Assembly (NCBI GenBank): GCA_963829545.1
Contig: CAWHIX010000014.1
Location: 1 to 64,000, forward strand
Reading direction: 5' to 3'
From: JAXGXJ01 sp963829545
Lineage (GTDB): Bacteria > Actinomycetota > Thermoleophilia > RBG-16-64-13
DNA length: 64,000 bases
Shown here one piece after another: positions 10,523 through 20,500 of the stretch. The translations under genes and the position numbers were made by a program. The notes beneath the pieces were generated by a model, which saw only the letters and a program-made list of their open reading frames with translations, was not told where the DNA came from and searched no databases. The number at the start of each line of letters is the position of its first letter. Within the stretch, counting starts at the first letter, position 1.

Positions 10523-11166
10523 GGCCCTTGACCGCGGCCACGTCGTCCATCTTCGGCGGCGTGGACATGGCCACGAACACGCTGCTGTGCGCCCTCGACC
10601 TCAGCTACCGGCGCAAGGGAGCTTTGCTGGTGTTCGATCCCGACCGGCTCGTGGTCGACCACTTGGTGGAATGCGCCTGTCGGCTGGCCGACCCGATCGG
10701 CCTCCCTCCGGCATCCACGCGTTGCTGGGCCCCAGGGCCTCGACCATCAGGATGGGCGCGACGATGGAGACGCGAGCACCAGAGGAAGCTGTTACTCGAG
10801 TTGGCGACTCTCGATGGGGCGGTGCTGTTCGACCACTCTTCCGTTCTGGCTTTCGGTGGCATCCTGCACATGCATGACTCGGCCCGCGGTCACCTGGGCG
10901 CGCGGACCACGGCGGCTTATTCCGCCTACTACTGGGGTGGGGTGCCGGTGATGATCTCGGCCGACGGCGAGATGACCATCGTCTTCACGAGCGCGATCCG
11001 CGCACGGGAGAGGCGAGGGACCGGCATCGCTCTCGCTGCTCTAGCATGCCGCATGTTTAGGATCTGCGCGGGAAGCGGAATAGAAATTGTGCGAGTCCCA
11101 AGAGGCAAGGCGATCGCGCCGGGTTCTCCAGAAGGGCTGATGCGGAGGAAGCGCGGAGACAAATGA
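10519..11166 (+). CDS. DisA_N/diadenylate-cyclase-like (DAC) domain protein, probably non-catalytic, frameshifted
   Basis: The first part reads LSYRRKGALLVFDPDRLVVD; a shifted stretch (about 10690-10790) adds LLGPRASTIRMGATMETR; the frame then returns with LLELATLDGAVLFDHSSVLA, a GGILHM segment and GHLGARTTAAYSAYYWGG, followed by VPVMISADGEMTIVF. The order DGA, then a basic G-x-R motif, then a D-G-x-beta strand matches DAC domains that make c-di-AMP. The catalytic RHR triad reads RTT here, so cyclase activity is doubtful. Related degenerate domains are thought to act as nucleotide sensors. The end is uncertain: the open frame runs into an intergenic repeat that begins at 11093, so the real stop probably lies earlier. 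Confidence 0.6.
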   Translation: MRPLTAATSSIFGGVDMATNTLLCALDLSYRRKGALLVFDPDRLVVDHLVECACRLADPIGLPPASTRCWAPGPRPSGWARRWRREHQRKLLLELATLDGAVLFDHSSVLAFGGILHMHDSARGHLGARTTAAYSAYYWGGVPVMISADGEMTIVFTSAIRARERRGTGIALAALACRMFRICAGSGIEIVRVPRGKAIAPGSPEGLMRRKRGDK

Positions 11167-11242
11167 CCGCGTAGTACAGAGAGGCATCAGCAACTGAAGG
11201 GCAAAGACGGTAGCGGTGTAGGCGCTAGGTCACTTGGGGCTC
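11093..11242. repeat. Dispersed repeat, copy A, with GAGYCCCRAG-type inverted ends
   Basis: The left end GAGTCCCAAGAG (11093-11104) and right end CACTTGGGGCTC (11231-11242) are imperfect inverted repeats of each other. The same ends occur at 43126-43270 (copy B, opposite orientation) and 57019-57100 (copy C). Positions 11152-11179 are identical over 28 bases to the complement of 43184-43211. It lies between convergent genes and overlaps the apparent end of the DAC-like ORF. Confidence 0.6.
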
Positions 11243-12515
11243 GTTCTTGTGCCCGCTGTAGGATGGTGGGGTCGACGGCGAACAGGCCTGAGGAGACGTC
11301 CAGGAGCAGCGGGAGAGTGCCCGTCCAGCCCGTGGGCGCGCTCGCGCGCACCTGAAGATCCGCCCGCCCGAAGCCCTCCTCCAACTTCCCCACTGCCTCC
11401 TCCAGGACCAGCACGGTCTGTACCGGCAGCGAGTCGGCCGCCTCGATCAGCGGATCCGTCAGGTTGGCAGCCACGAGACCGGGCACGCACTCCTCTCGGA
11501 GGACCTCGTCCAGGAGCGCCAGCGCGTGCACGAGCGGCTGCTCGGAAGCGAGAAGGAGGAGGCGGTCGAGGTCGTCCACCAGGATCGAGGGGAACGCGTC
11601 CGCGCTTCTGGCTCACCTCTCGGCCTCGGACGCGTACGTCCTCGGCAAAGGCGTCCAGCGTCGCCACACGGGCGGGGACGGTGTCCACCAGGGAGAGCAG
11701 TGGCAGCACCGACGCCTGGAGACAGGCGGTCGAGCCGGCCGACAGACGCCAGCTGTTCGGGGGCCAGCCGTCCGGAGCGGAGTCGGGTCAGGGTGAGTGC
11801 GGAGTCTCCCCGACTCTCCTGGAAACTCGCCAGTGTAGCCACCAGCCGCATCCAGGCGCGCAGGCTCCCCTCGCGGAAGGCGTAGTACACGGCGGGACGC
11901 CGCGCGGAGACCGCTTCCCAGACGGCCGAGAGCATGAAGGCCGTCTTGCCGGCCCCGGGCGGCCCGGCAAAGACGTGCAGACCGGGGCCGAGGCCGCCGC
12001 CCAGATGGATATCGAGATCGGGGATCCCGGAGGAGGGAAGATCGGCCATACAGGGGGCCTGGCGCAGGAAGCGATGAGGAAGACGCTTTGGGCCGGGGCG
12101 GCCGAGGCTCCCAGTGTCGCGTCCGCGATCGCGGCCTGCTGACGAGTCAGACTCGTCGCGGGCTGCCGGGGTGCCGGGGCGCCGCAGATCCCGCCGCCTT
12201 CGAATCCGGGCCCGTCCCTCTCTTCTCGGTGTCCCTGAAGAGCGCGAGGAGCTCCTCACGCATGGACGCGCGCCCGGCCCCGCCGGTGTCTGTCTCAGGG
12301 GGCGTCGGTGCGCAACTCTCTTCAGGCGCGCTGGGCGGCGGGTCGGGCGGTTGCTCGGTCGCCGCTCGGCGTCGGCGATGATTGCCGCCAGGTGCGCCGC
12401 TGCGCGCTCCGACTCCTTCTGCGAGAGACTGGCGGAGATGAGCTCGTCGAGGTAGCCTGCCAGCTCCCCCTCGTCCGGGGGGCGACCGCTACCCGCTGCT
12501 GCCTTCGTCGCTCAT
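11187..12515 (-). CDS. KaiC/RecA-like P-loop ATPase, frameshifted
   Basis: The core reads GIPDLDIHLGGGLGPGLHVF followed by AGPPGAGKTAF (Walker A). A Walker B strand ILVDDLDRLLLLA lies downstream in another frame (near 11570) and the ORF ends at 11187. This layout, a bipartite GG-gly-P motif before the P-loop, is that of KaiC/DnaB/RadA-type RecA-like ATPases. A helical N-terminal part (GELAGYLDELISASLSQKES, near 12460) and a proline/alanine-rich linker precede it. Three or more indels interrupt the gene, so the start at 12515 is a guess; the ATG at 12049 directly before the ATPase core is an alternative. The role is unknown. It is transcribed with the PRC-barrel gene upstream. Confidence 0.55.
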
Positions 12516-12569
12516 GGCCGTGCTGTCTGGATGGATCTGCCGCCCGGGTCAGGCGTCCCGGGGACCGGC

Positions 12570-13034
12570 TCAGGCCTCCTCGTCGTCCTGGGCCACGGGC
12601 TCCATCATGATGCTCTGGCCCAGGCGCAGACACTGGGACGGCCGGCCCAGACTGCCGAGCATCTCTTCCTCGGAGATGCCGGAAGCCGGATCCCAGCCGA
12701 CAGCCCCCATGGAGGCGTCGTAGCTCAGACCGTAGTAGGCGTAGAGGCTGCGCTCCTGTTCCTCGGTGAGCATCTCGTCGGGGTCGAACTTCGGCGCGTC
12801 CTTGACCCTCTCCTCGCTGAAGGCGACGGTCAACTCGTCGGCCCGCACTCCCACCTCGTAGGCGGGCACGAGGGTCTTCTTGGTGCCGAATAGCCCGGTC
12901 TTGACGAGCAGCCACTGCGGCTTGCCCGTGGCGTCATCGTAGTAGACGTCCTCCACCGTCCCGATCTTTTCCCCGGCCGTGTCGAGCACGTGGCGGTGTC
13001 TCCACTCGCGGTAGCTTTCCCCGGAACCGTCCAT
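12570..13034 (-). CDS. PRC-barrel domain protein
   Basis: The start MDGSGESYREW is preferred over an upstream ATG at 13076 because AAAGGGGAC lies just before it. The 154-residue product has a PRC-barrel beta fold at residues 12-75 (VLDTAGEKIGTVEDVYYDD, then PQWLLVKTG), as in RimM and photosynthetic reaction-centre H subunits. The rest is acidic (FDPDEMLTEEQER) and ends QDDEEA. Such stand-alone proteins are common in actinobacteria and often linked to stress, but their function is not established. No membrane or signal segment is present. The gene is intact. Confidence 0.8.
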   Translation of the reverse strand: MDGSGESYREWRHRHVLDTAGEKIGTVEDVYYDDATGKPQWLLVKTGLFGTKKTLVPAYEVGVRADELTVAFSEERVKDAPKFDPDEMLTEEQERSLYAYYGLSYDASMGAVGWDPASGISEEEMLGSLGRPSQCLRLGQSIMMEPVAQDDEEA

Positions 13035-13077
13035 GTACGTCCCCTTTCGCTTGGCATGCGATCGACTCGGTCTCAAC

Positions 13078-13683
13078 TCAGTGCGTACCCGGTGACGATG
13101 GCGGCAAAAACGCCGGGCTCCTTCGATGATAGCCGTGCGTCGTTGGGCTCAGTCGACTCGGGGGACGCTCGCCGGCGACGTTATCGTCGAGCCGCCGCGC
13201 CGGCACTCCTCCGAACACCGCCCCCGGGGGCACGTCGGAGTTCACCAGGCTGCGGGCGGATATGGTGGCGCCATCTCCGATCTCCACGCCGGCCAGGACC
13301 GTGACGTTGGCTCCGATCATCACGTTCTTCCCGATCTTCACGGGGCCGGTGCGCAGCTCGTCGATGAGGAACTCGTGGGCGAGGATGACGCTGTTGTAGC
13401 CTATAATCGAATTCTCGCCCAGCTGGATGAGCTGTGGGAAGAAGATGTCCAGGGTGGCCCCGAGCCCGGCCGAGACGTGCTCTCCCACCTGGACCCCGAT
13501 CATCCGGTACAGACGGTTCTTCCAGCGCAGACTCGGAAGGTAGCGGCACGTGAAGACGACACAGAAGTTCAATATGACACGATGCAGGGGCACCCACGTG
13601 CGCCAGGACCAGAGGGAGTTGACGCCTCCGGGAGCCGGATGGCTGGTCAGTCGTGCGCTCCGTCCGTTAGCTTCCGAACCCAC
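13078..13683 (-). CDS. Left-handed beta-helix (hexapeptide) acyltransferase
   Basis: The 201-residue product contains hexapeptide repeats over about residues 75-170 (IGVQVGEHVSAGLGATLD, IGKNVMIGANVTVLAGVEIG, GATISARSLVNSDV, then GAVFGGVPARRL). The C-terminal GVPAR is typical of sugar or polysaccharide O-acetyltransferases of the WbbJ/maltose acetyltransferase type. The likely catalytic His sits in ILAHEFLID. Acceptor unknown. An N-terminal segment (LHRVILNFCVVFTCRYLPSL) could be an amphipathic membrane anchor. The tail after residue 175 is Pro/Ser-rich. The start codon is the furthest upstream and may be too long. Confidence 0.8.
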   Translation of the reverse strand: MGSEANGRSARLTSHPAPGGVNSLWSWRTWVPLHRVILNFCVVFTCRYLPSLRWKNRLYRMIGVQVGEHVSAGLGATLDIFFPQLIQLGENSIIGYNSVILAHEFLIDELRTGPVKIGKNVMIGANVTVLAGVEIGDGATISARSLVNSDVPPGAVFGGVPARRLDDNVAGERPPSRLSPTTHGYHRRSPAFLPPSSPGTH

Positions 13684-13784
13684 CGTGTCGTCGCCTCGCT
13701 CGGTCGGCGTCTGCCCGTTGCCGCTATGGTAACCAATCGCGAGGCTCTTGTGAGCCCGGGCGTCGTCGGGGCGGGAAGGCGCTA

Positions 13785-14501
13785 GTGGCGGGCGGGGGAT
13801 TCCGGCTCGAGCCCGTGGCTCTCCGTTGGCCGCCCTGGCTGGCGTTCACGCGCTGGGTCATCGGCTCGCCGATCGTATGGGTGCTGCTGGCCGCGAACTT
13901 CGGCGGGGCCATCGCGGGTTACCTGTTCTGGTACGGCAATGCGCTGAGCGAGGCGCCGTTCTACCTGTGGCCGTTCGTCCCCGACAGCCCCCTCTCGGTG
14001 ACCCTCATGGGGGCGGCTCTCCTGGCGTTCCACTTCAACCGCCGGCTGGAGTTCCTGGGCTTGGTGGCGGCGGGAGCCTGCATCAAGTACGGGCTCTGGA
14101 CCGATTTCGTGTGGTTCACCAACTACCTGTCTGGAGGCGAGTACCACTTCGTGGCCGTGACCATGAGCCTGACGCACTTCGGCATGGTCATCCAGGGGTT
14201 CATCCTATCGCCCTACCTGCGCTATCGGCCCATCCCCGTGCTGCTGGCTTCTCTCTTCTTGATCGTGAACGACGTGGTCGATTACGTGTTCGGGTTCCAC
14301 CCGGGCGTGCCCAATCCGGAGGATATCGAGACCATCGCCGCCTTCGCCGTGGCTACCACGGTTGCCATCGTGGTCTTCTGGGTGGTCATGGTCGTGCGCT
14401 GCCGCGGGCGGGAGGCAACGATGCGCCCCAAAGGCGCGGAGGCGGCCATGATCGACGATGACGGAGTGGCGCCACGCCATGGGGACGCGACGGTCTCGTG
14501 A
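13785..14501 (+). CDS. DUF1405 (YpjA-like) membrane protein
   Basis: Translation starts at GTG after GGAAGG. The protein has six or so hydrophobic segments and the DUF1405 hallmarks: an N-terminal WVLLAANFGGAIAGYLFWYG, the strongly conserved LWPFVPDSPLSVTL, and IKYGLWTDFVW. Length is 238 residues including a hydrophilic C-terminal tail, slightly longer than YpjA of Bacillus (about 185-200). The biochemical function of the family is unknown. The stop overlaps the GTG start of pcrB (GTGA), so it is translationally coupled to a prenyl-ether lipid enzyme; a role in the same membrane-lipid process is an inference from that coupling. Confidence 0.85.
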   Translation: MAGGGFRLEPVALRWPPWLAFTRWVIGSPIVWVLLAANFGGAIAGYLFWYGNALSEAPFYLWPFVPDSPLSVTLMGAALLAFHFNRRLEFLGLVAAGACIKYGLWTDFVWFTNYLSGGEYHFVAVTMSLTHFGMVIQGFILSPYLRYRPIPVLLASLFLIVNDVVDYVFGFHPGVPNPEDIETIAAFAVATTVAIVVFWVVMVVRCRGREATMRPKGAEAAMIDDDGVAPRHGDATVS

Positions 14502-15296
14502 ATCTCGACTTCCGAGAGTGGCGCAGGGTGGTCAAACTCGACCCGGGCCGGGTGTTGGCCGAGGAGCGGATGGAGGCGGTCTTCGAGTGGGCGCCCGACG
14601 CCGTCGATCGTCGGCGGTAGCGGGGGATATGGGCTGCAGGAGGTCGCCGCTCTCCTGGCCCGTCTGCGGCCGTCCGGCATCCCGCTGGCGCTGGAAATAT
14701 CGGACGCTCGTGCGCTCTGCCCGGGGTTCGACGTCTATTTCGTACCCATGGTGCTCAACAGCCGCGAGACGGACTGGGTGATAGGCCATCACCAGGCGGC
14801 CGTGAAGCGCTTCGCGCACCTGGCTGAGTGGGACAAGCTGGTGGTGGAGGGCTACTGCATCCTCAACCCTGGCGCGACGGCAGCCCGGCTATCGAAGGCG
14901 CAGACCGAACTGGGCACGGAGGACGTCGTGGCGTTCGCCCTCCTGGCCGAGCATCTGCTCAAGCTTCCCATCTTCTACCTGGAGTACAGCGGTGCGTACG
15001 GCGATCCGAGCGTCGTCCGGGCCGTCGCCGAGGTGCTGGGGGGGACGCGCTTGTGGTACGGCGGGGGGATACGGGAGCCGGATCGACTGGCGGAGATGGC
15101 CTCCTTGGCCGACACGATCGTGGTCGGCAACGCCGTGTACGAGGGTCGAGGGCCCTCTGCCTGCCTGGTCGGAGTAGACCGGGCAGCGTGGTGCGCCGGA
15201 GCCGGCTGGACCGGCGCCCGGCCGCGTGGCGCACCGTGCCTGGATGAGCCGCCGGCCGCGTGGCGCGCCGCGGTCAGCCGTTCTTGGACCTCTTGA
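14498..15296 (+). CDS. pcrB: PcrB-type prenylglyceryl phosphate synthase, frameshifted
   Basis: PcrB/GGGPS enzymes transfer a polyprenyl group from its diphosphate to sn-glycerol-1-phosphate, the first ether-lipid step. The reading REWRRVVKLDP, VIVGGSGGYG (after one correction near 14605), FVPMVLNSRETDWVIGHHQ, VEGYCILNP, LPIFYLEYSGAYGD, LWYGGGI and DTIVVGNAVYE follows B. subtilis PcrB block by block, including the KLDP, glycine-rich phosphate loops and the YLEYSG substrate motif. The start GTG overlaps the DUF1405 stop. After VYEG (about 15150) the sequence becomes low-complexity, so the real C-terminus probably lies near 15180 and the listed end is only that of the open frame. It converges on cysE. 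Confidence 0.9.
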
Positions 15297-16251
15297 TGAG
15301 GTGAGGGGTCTCGATCATGACGATGGTGTCGGGCGGCACCGATTCCGTCAGCCACACGTTACCGCCGATCACCGAGCGGGCCCCGATCACGGTATCTCCG
15401 CCCAGGATGGTGGCGCCCGCGTAGATGATCGCCTCATCCTCGATGGTGGGATGCCGCTTCTTGCCCCGGTACTGATCGCCGGCTCCCTTGGGCAGGGAGA
15501 GCGCGCCCAGGGTGACGCCCTGGTAGATGCGCACGTCGCGCCCGATGGTGGTCGTCTCGCCGATGACGACGCCGGTGCCGTGGTCGACCACGAAGCCCGG
15601 ACCGATGTCGGCTCCGGGATGGATGTCGATGCCGGTGACACTGTGCATGCGCTCGGTCATCATGCGCGGCAGCATGGGAATCTCGAGCTCGAAGAGCTTG
15701 TGGGCTACGCGATAGACGGCTATGGCCTGGAGACCCGGATAGCTGTAGACGATCTCGTCGGTGGTCTTGGCCGCAGGATCGCCTTCGAAGGTGGCCTTGA
15801 TGTCGGCGGCGAGCAGGCGGCGGATGGCGGGGATCTCTGTCAGCAGATCGAGCGCAGCCTGATAGCCGCGCTCTTCGCAGTTGCTGCACTCGCGCTCGAA
15901 GCGGAAGCATTCGTGGCGGATGCTGCGCGTGATCTGGTCGGACAGCAGGTCGAAGAGGCTTGTGACCACCTGGCCGAGGACGAAGCGCGAGTTGACCGGA
16001 TCGATGCGGTCGCGGCTGAAGAAGCCGGGAAACAACAGTTCGCGCATACGGTCGATCACCTCCACCACCGCGTCTCGGGAGGGGATGGGCTCGAAACCGA
16101 TGTGGGTGTGGCAGTCCTCGGCGGAGCAATCCTGGATTATAGTCTCGCTCAAGTCCCTGAGACGCCCGCGATAGGCCACGGCGGCGTTCGCCTCCACGCG
16201 GCAGCTGGCCCGGTGTTCGGCGGTGAATCCCTGTTCGTCTTCTGCAGCCAT
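15274..16251 (-). CDS. cysE: Serine O-acetyltransferase
   Basis: CysE makes O-acetylserine from serine and acetyl-CoA, the entry to cysteine synthesis in the cytosol. The start at 16251 has the ribosome site AAGGAGA; the frame is open further upstream. The 325-residue protein has the helical N-terminal SATase domain (residues 20-180) and a left-handed beta-helix from about 190. Diagnostic segments are IDIHPGADIGPGFVVDHGTG with VIGET, GALSLPKG and GKKRHPTIED. The C-terminal tail (PHLIKRSKNG) is short and lacks the usual terminal Ile that docks into OASS, so a stable cysteine-synthase complex is not assured. The gene stands alone and is convergent with pcrB, overlapping its open frame. Confidence 0.92.
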   Translation of the reverse strand: MAAEDEQGFTAEHRASCRVEANAAVAYRGRLRDLSETIIQDCSAEDCHTHIGFEPIPSRDAVVEVIDRMRELLFPGFFSRDRIDPVNSRFVLGQVVTSLFDLLSDQITRSIRHECFRFERECSNCEERGYQAALDLLTEIPAIRRLLAADIKATFEGDPAAKTTDEIVYSYPGLQAIAVYRVAHKLFELEIPMLPRMMTERMHSVTGIDIHPGADIGPGFVVDHGTGVVIGETTTIGRDVRIYQGVTLGALSLPKGAGDQYRGKKRHPTIEDEAIIYAGATILGGDTVIGARSVIGGNVWLTESVPPDTIVMIETPHLIKRSKNG

Positions 16252-16370
16252 GTGGGTCTCCTTGTCCGGCGGGCGGCGGCACGCGCAGCCTCGTGGCCCA
16301 AAGTAGCACACAACGTGTCCGAGGCAGGCGGTACCATTGCTCGGGAGACATCTGGGCAGGGGGGAGGGCC

Positions 16371-17531
16371 ATGCGCTTCATCCATACCGCCGATTGGCAC
16401 CTGGGGCGCCTGTTCCACGGCGTGCATCTGACCGACGACCAGCGCTTCGCCCTGGGCGGGCTGGTGACGCTGGCCGAAGCGCGTCGGGTCGATGCCGTGG
16501 TGATCGCGGGCGACGTCTTCGACAGGGCTGTGCCGCCCACTGACGCGGTCGACCTCTTGGACGAGACGGTGGCGACCCTGGCTCTCGACCTGGGCATCCA
16601 GGTGGTCATGATCGCCGGCAACCACGATAGTCCGGCTCGGCTGGAATACCTGAGCGGCTTGGCCCGTCGCGCGGGAGTGCACGTGGTGGGGCGCGTCGGC
16701 GCCCTGCCGGTCTCCACCCTCATCGAGGGGGCGGACGGCACCGCCGTGCGTTTCTGGCCCCTTGCCTACACCGACCCGGAGACGGCACGCTACGAGTTGG
16801 AGCGCGACGACATCCACACGCACGAAGCGGTGATGAGATGCCAGATCGAATGCCTCCAACCGGAACTGCGGGCCGGCGAGATGAACGTGCTCGTCGGGCA
16901 CGCCTTCGTGTCCGGCTGTCGGGAGAGCGAGTCGGAGCGCCCCCTCAGCGTGGGTGGCTCGGGGGCCGTACCCGTCGGTATCTTCGCGGCCTTCGACTAC
17001 GTGGCTCTTGGCCACCTGCACGAACCGCAGAGGGCCGGGTCGGAACGGGTGCGCTACGCCGGTTCGCTCCTGAAGTACTCCTTCGACGAAGTTGGGCAGC
17101 GCAAGTCGGTGAGCATAGTCGACCTGAAGCCGGGCCCGGACTTGACGGTGGAGGAGGTCGCGGTGGCGGTGAAGCGCGACGCCCGTCGGGTGCGGGGACG
17201 CTTCGCGGACCTCCTGGCTGCGCCCGACCCCGCGGACACCGAGGCCTACGTGGAGATCGTGCTTACCGATCCCGAGCCGGTGCTCGATCCCGTCGCGCGG
17301 CTTCGCGAGGCCTACCCGTACCTGCTCTCGCTGCGCAGGGAAGAAGGGGACGGCCCGTTCGATGCGGCGGGGCCCGCCGGTGGGGCCATCAAGACGCGGA
17401 GCACGTTCGATCTATTCGCGGAGTTCTTCGCGGACGTGAGGGGTGAGTCGCTCAGCGCCGAGCAGGGCGAGGTGCTGACGGCAGTACTCGAGCAACTGGA
17501 GCGCGAAGAGCGAGAGTCGGTGGTCTCGTGA
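16371..17531 (+). CDS. sbcD: SbcD exonuclease subunit
   Basis: SbcD is the Mre11-like Mn-dependent nuclease of the SbcCD complex, which cuts hairpins and protein-blocked DNA ends. The ATG at 16371 follows GGGGGGAGGGCC and begins MRFIHTADWHLGRLFHG. Phosphoesterase motifs are DWH (N-terminal), VIAGDVFDR, GNHDS, VGHAFV and LGHLHEPQ. Length 386 residues is typical (about 400). Its stop overlaps the sbcC start (GTGA), giving tight translational coupling. The gene is intact. Confidence 0.96.
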   Translation: MRFIHTADWHLGRLFHGVHLTDDQRFALGGLVTLAEARRVDAVVIAGDVFDRAVPPTDAVDLLDETVATLALDLGIQVVMIAGNHDSPARLEYLSGLARRAGVHVVGRVGALPVSTLIEGADGTAVRFWPLAYTDPETARYELERDDIHTHEAVMRCQIECLQPELRAGEMNVLVGHAFVSGCRESESERPLSVGGSGAVPVGIFAAFDYVALGHLHEPQRAGSERVRYAGSLLKYSFDEVGQRKSVSIVDLKPGPDLTVEEVAVAVKRDARRVRGRFADLLAAPDPADTEAYVEIVLTDPEPVLDPVARLREAYPYLLSLRREEGDGPFDAAGPAGGAIKTRSTFDLFAEFFADVRGESLSAEQGEVLTAVLEQLEREERESVVS

Positions 17532-20500
17532 GGCCGCTACGGCTGGTCGCGCAGGCTTTCGGCCCCTACCGGGGCCGGGAGACGGTGGACTTCTCGGAGC
17601 TGGGCGCGAACCGCGTGTTTCTCATCCACGGTGATACGGGCGCCGGCAAGACGACCATCCTCGACGCCATGGTCTTCGCACTCTACGGCGAAACCAGCGG
17701 CGGGGAACGGCGGGGCGACCAGATGCGGAGCGATTCGGCACCGGACACGTTGGCCACGGAGGTGGTGTTCGACTTCGCTCTGGGCGGGCGCAGCTATCGC
17801 ATCCGCAGACGTCCGGCTCAACAACTCGCGGGGTCCCGTGGGGGAGGCGGGCTGGTAAGCAAGCAGGCGGAGGTGGCCCTGTGGGACCGGACGGGCTGCT
17901 CTCCTGACGACGAGGGCAGGCCCCTGGCCTTGAAGATCCGGGAGGCCGACGCGTGCATACGCGAGTTGCTGGGCTTCTCGTGCGAGCAGTTCCGGCAGGT
18001 GGTCGTCCTCCCGCAGGGCCGTTTCAGGGAACTGCTATCCGCGGGGTCCGACAAGCGGGAAGAGATCCTGCGCCAACTGTTTCGGACGGAGCGTTTCCGG
18101 GAGCTGGAGATGCGGCTGGCCGATCGGGCCAAGCAGGTGCGCAAGGAGATGGAGCAACTGGAGTTGCGGCGTGGGGCGCAGCTGGGCCTGGTGGGCGCGG
18201 CCGACCAGAGCGAACTGACCGCCCTCATCCACGCGGCGCTGGTCGCGGTCGAGGCGAGATCGGCGGAGGCGGAAGACGCGGATGGCGCCGCGCGCAGTCT
18301 GGAGGCGGAACTGCAGGCCGCTCGGCAGGGCGTAGAGGCCTTCCAGGCGCTTGCCGACGCGCAGACCTACCTGGCTGAGGTAGAGGGGCGTGGCGAGGCC
18401 GTGAACGCGCTACGGGAGCGTCTAACCGCTCTTCTGCGCGCGGAGGAGGTGCGTCCTGTCGCCGACGCCCACGCCGAGGCGGGCGCACGCTTGCAGGAGG
18501 CTGTGGGCGAACGGCGGGAGGCGGAGGCGGCGCTGCTGGAGGCGCGGGATGCCGAGCAGGCGGCGGCGGAGCGTCTGACCGCGGAGAACGCGCGTCAGCC
18601 GGAGCGTTCGGCGGCCGAAGACCGGATCAGGGACCTCGAGCGACATGTCGCGGCCCTGGCGTCGTGGCGAGAGGCCCATGGCGAGTGCGGTGTGGCGGCC
18701 ACTCGGCTCGCAGAGGCGGACGAGGCCGCGGGGCAGGCCAGGACGGCCCTGCAGAATGTCGAGCGTGAGGTCGCGGACCTGGAGGCTCTTGTGCAGGCGG
18801 GCCAGAGCGCTGCGCTCCGGCTGGAGGTCGGTCGAGAACGTCTGGAGCGGGCTCTTCGCCTGGAGGAGCAATGCCGACGTCTGGCCGACATCCGGGCCCG
18901 CAAGGGGACCGCTGTCATAGAGCTCTATGCTCTGGAGCAAGGGGAAGCGTGCGGCCTTCAAGCCTACAGGGACGCCGAGGCGCGCGTGGGAGCCGTGGAA
19001 GAGGAATGGAGGGCTGGTCGAGCCGCGACGCTCGCCGCCACCCTGGTACCGGGAGAGCCCTGCCCGGTGTGCGGGTCGGCCGATCACCCGGCGCCGGCTG
19101 GAACGGGTGCCGCCGGTGCCGGCGACGAGGACCTCGAAAGCGCCCGCGAGTCGGCCACAGAAGCCCGCGAGAGCTACGACCAGGCTCGGGAAATGGCCGC
19201 CGACGCGCGCCACAGAGCGGCGGCCCTGGCTGTAGAGGAGACCTCGCTGCTGCGCGAAGCGGGGGACGGGGCCGAAGCGGGGCTGGAGGAGGTGTGTGCC
19301 GAGGTAGGGTCGTGGAGGGCCGAGGTCGCCGCGTTGGAGGTTCAGGTCGAAGCCGGGCAGGTGGAGGAAGGTCTGGCCGCGGCGATGGAAAGAAGCGCGG
19401 ATGTGAAACGGGCAGGGGAGGCGGCGGCCGCAGCGTGCGCTGCGGCCGCCCAGGACCTGGCGGGCGCGGAGGCCCGCCTCGCCGAGAGGTCGCGCGGAAT
19501 CCCCGAGGACCTCCGGGCCGACGGCGCCCTGGACGCGGCACTCAGCGAAGCTCGGCGAGTGGTCGACACGTTGCATGTCGCGTTGGTGAAAGCCACCGAG
19601 GAGGCGGCGTCGACTAAAGAACTGGGCATCTCGCGCCAAGCCGCTGTGGAGGCGGCCGCGGCGGCCGCCGATGCCGCAGTAGCCAGGGAGTCAGCCGCGC
19701 AGGAAAGCCTTGCGGCCGCGTTGCGGGCCCGGGGGTTCGGTGACGAGGGAGACTGGCGCCGGCATCTGGGCGCGGAAGGAGAACGCGCCGGGCTGGAGCA
19801 GCGCATCTCCGGTCATCAGGACGACGTGCAGCTGGCCAGAGGACGCCTTCAGCAGGCGCAGAAGGCCGTAGTGGGCCGGTGCCTGCCGGCGGATGTCGAG
19901 GGCCTCGAGTCCCGAGTCAACGAGGCCAGGGAGAGGCTCGAGGGGGCCTTTGCCGCACGGGCCGAGGCGGGAGCCCTCCTGGGTAAGCTCCAGGGGGTGC
20001 GCGCCGGCCTGGAGACGCTGGACAAGGAGTCCGAGGGTGTCCGCGCCGACTACGGGGTCGTGGGGATGTTGGCCGATACGGCCGGCGGACAGAACGTGAG
20101 CCGGGTGTCGTTCCAGCGCTGGGTCCTGGGTGTGTATCTCGACGAAGTTCTATCCGCCGCAGGGCGCAAGCTGTACGCCATGAGCAGGGGACGGTACCGC
20201 TTTCAAAGGGAACGCGAGGCGCAGAGCAGGCGCCGTCCCTCCGGGCTCGACATCGCCGTGTTCGACGAGTTCTCGGGCGTCGCCCGGCCGGCGGTCACCC
20301 TCTCCGGCGGGGAGAGCTTCCTGGCCGCTCTCGCGCTCGCCCTGGGACTCGCCGAGACGGTGCAGGAACACGCGGCCGGCACCCCTCTCGAGACCATCTT
20401 CGTCGACGAGGGGTTCGGATCTCTCGACCCCGATGCGCTCGAACTCGCAGTGGACGCATTGATGGAACTGCAGGTGAGCGGGCGGTTGGTGGGAGTCATC

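Noticed and set aside
8017..11166. A single open frame of 1049 residues
   Set aside because: It is a chimera: the Mo-hydroxylase large subunit up to about 8955, then out-of-frame Arg/Gly-rich sequence, then two downstream genes. The real large subunit continues in another frame to 9841.
15226..16431. 401-residue plus-strand open frame opposite cysE
   Set aside because: It mirrors the cysE coding strand, with His/Asp/Val-rich composition typical of antisense frames in GC-rich DNA.
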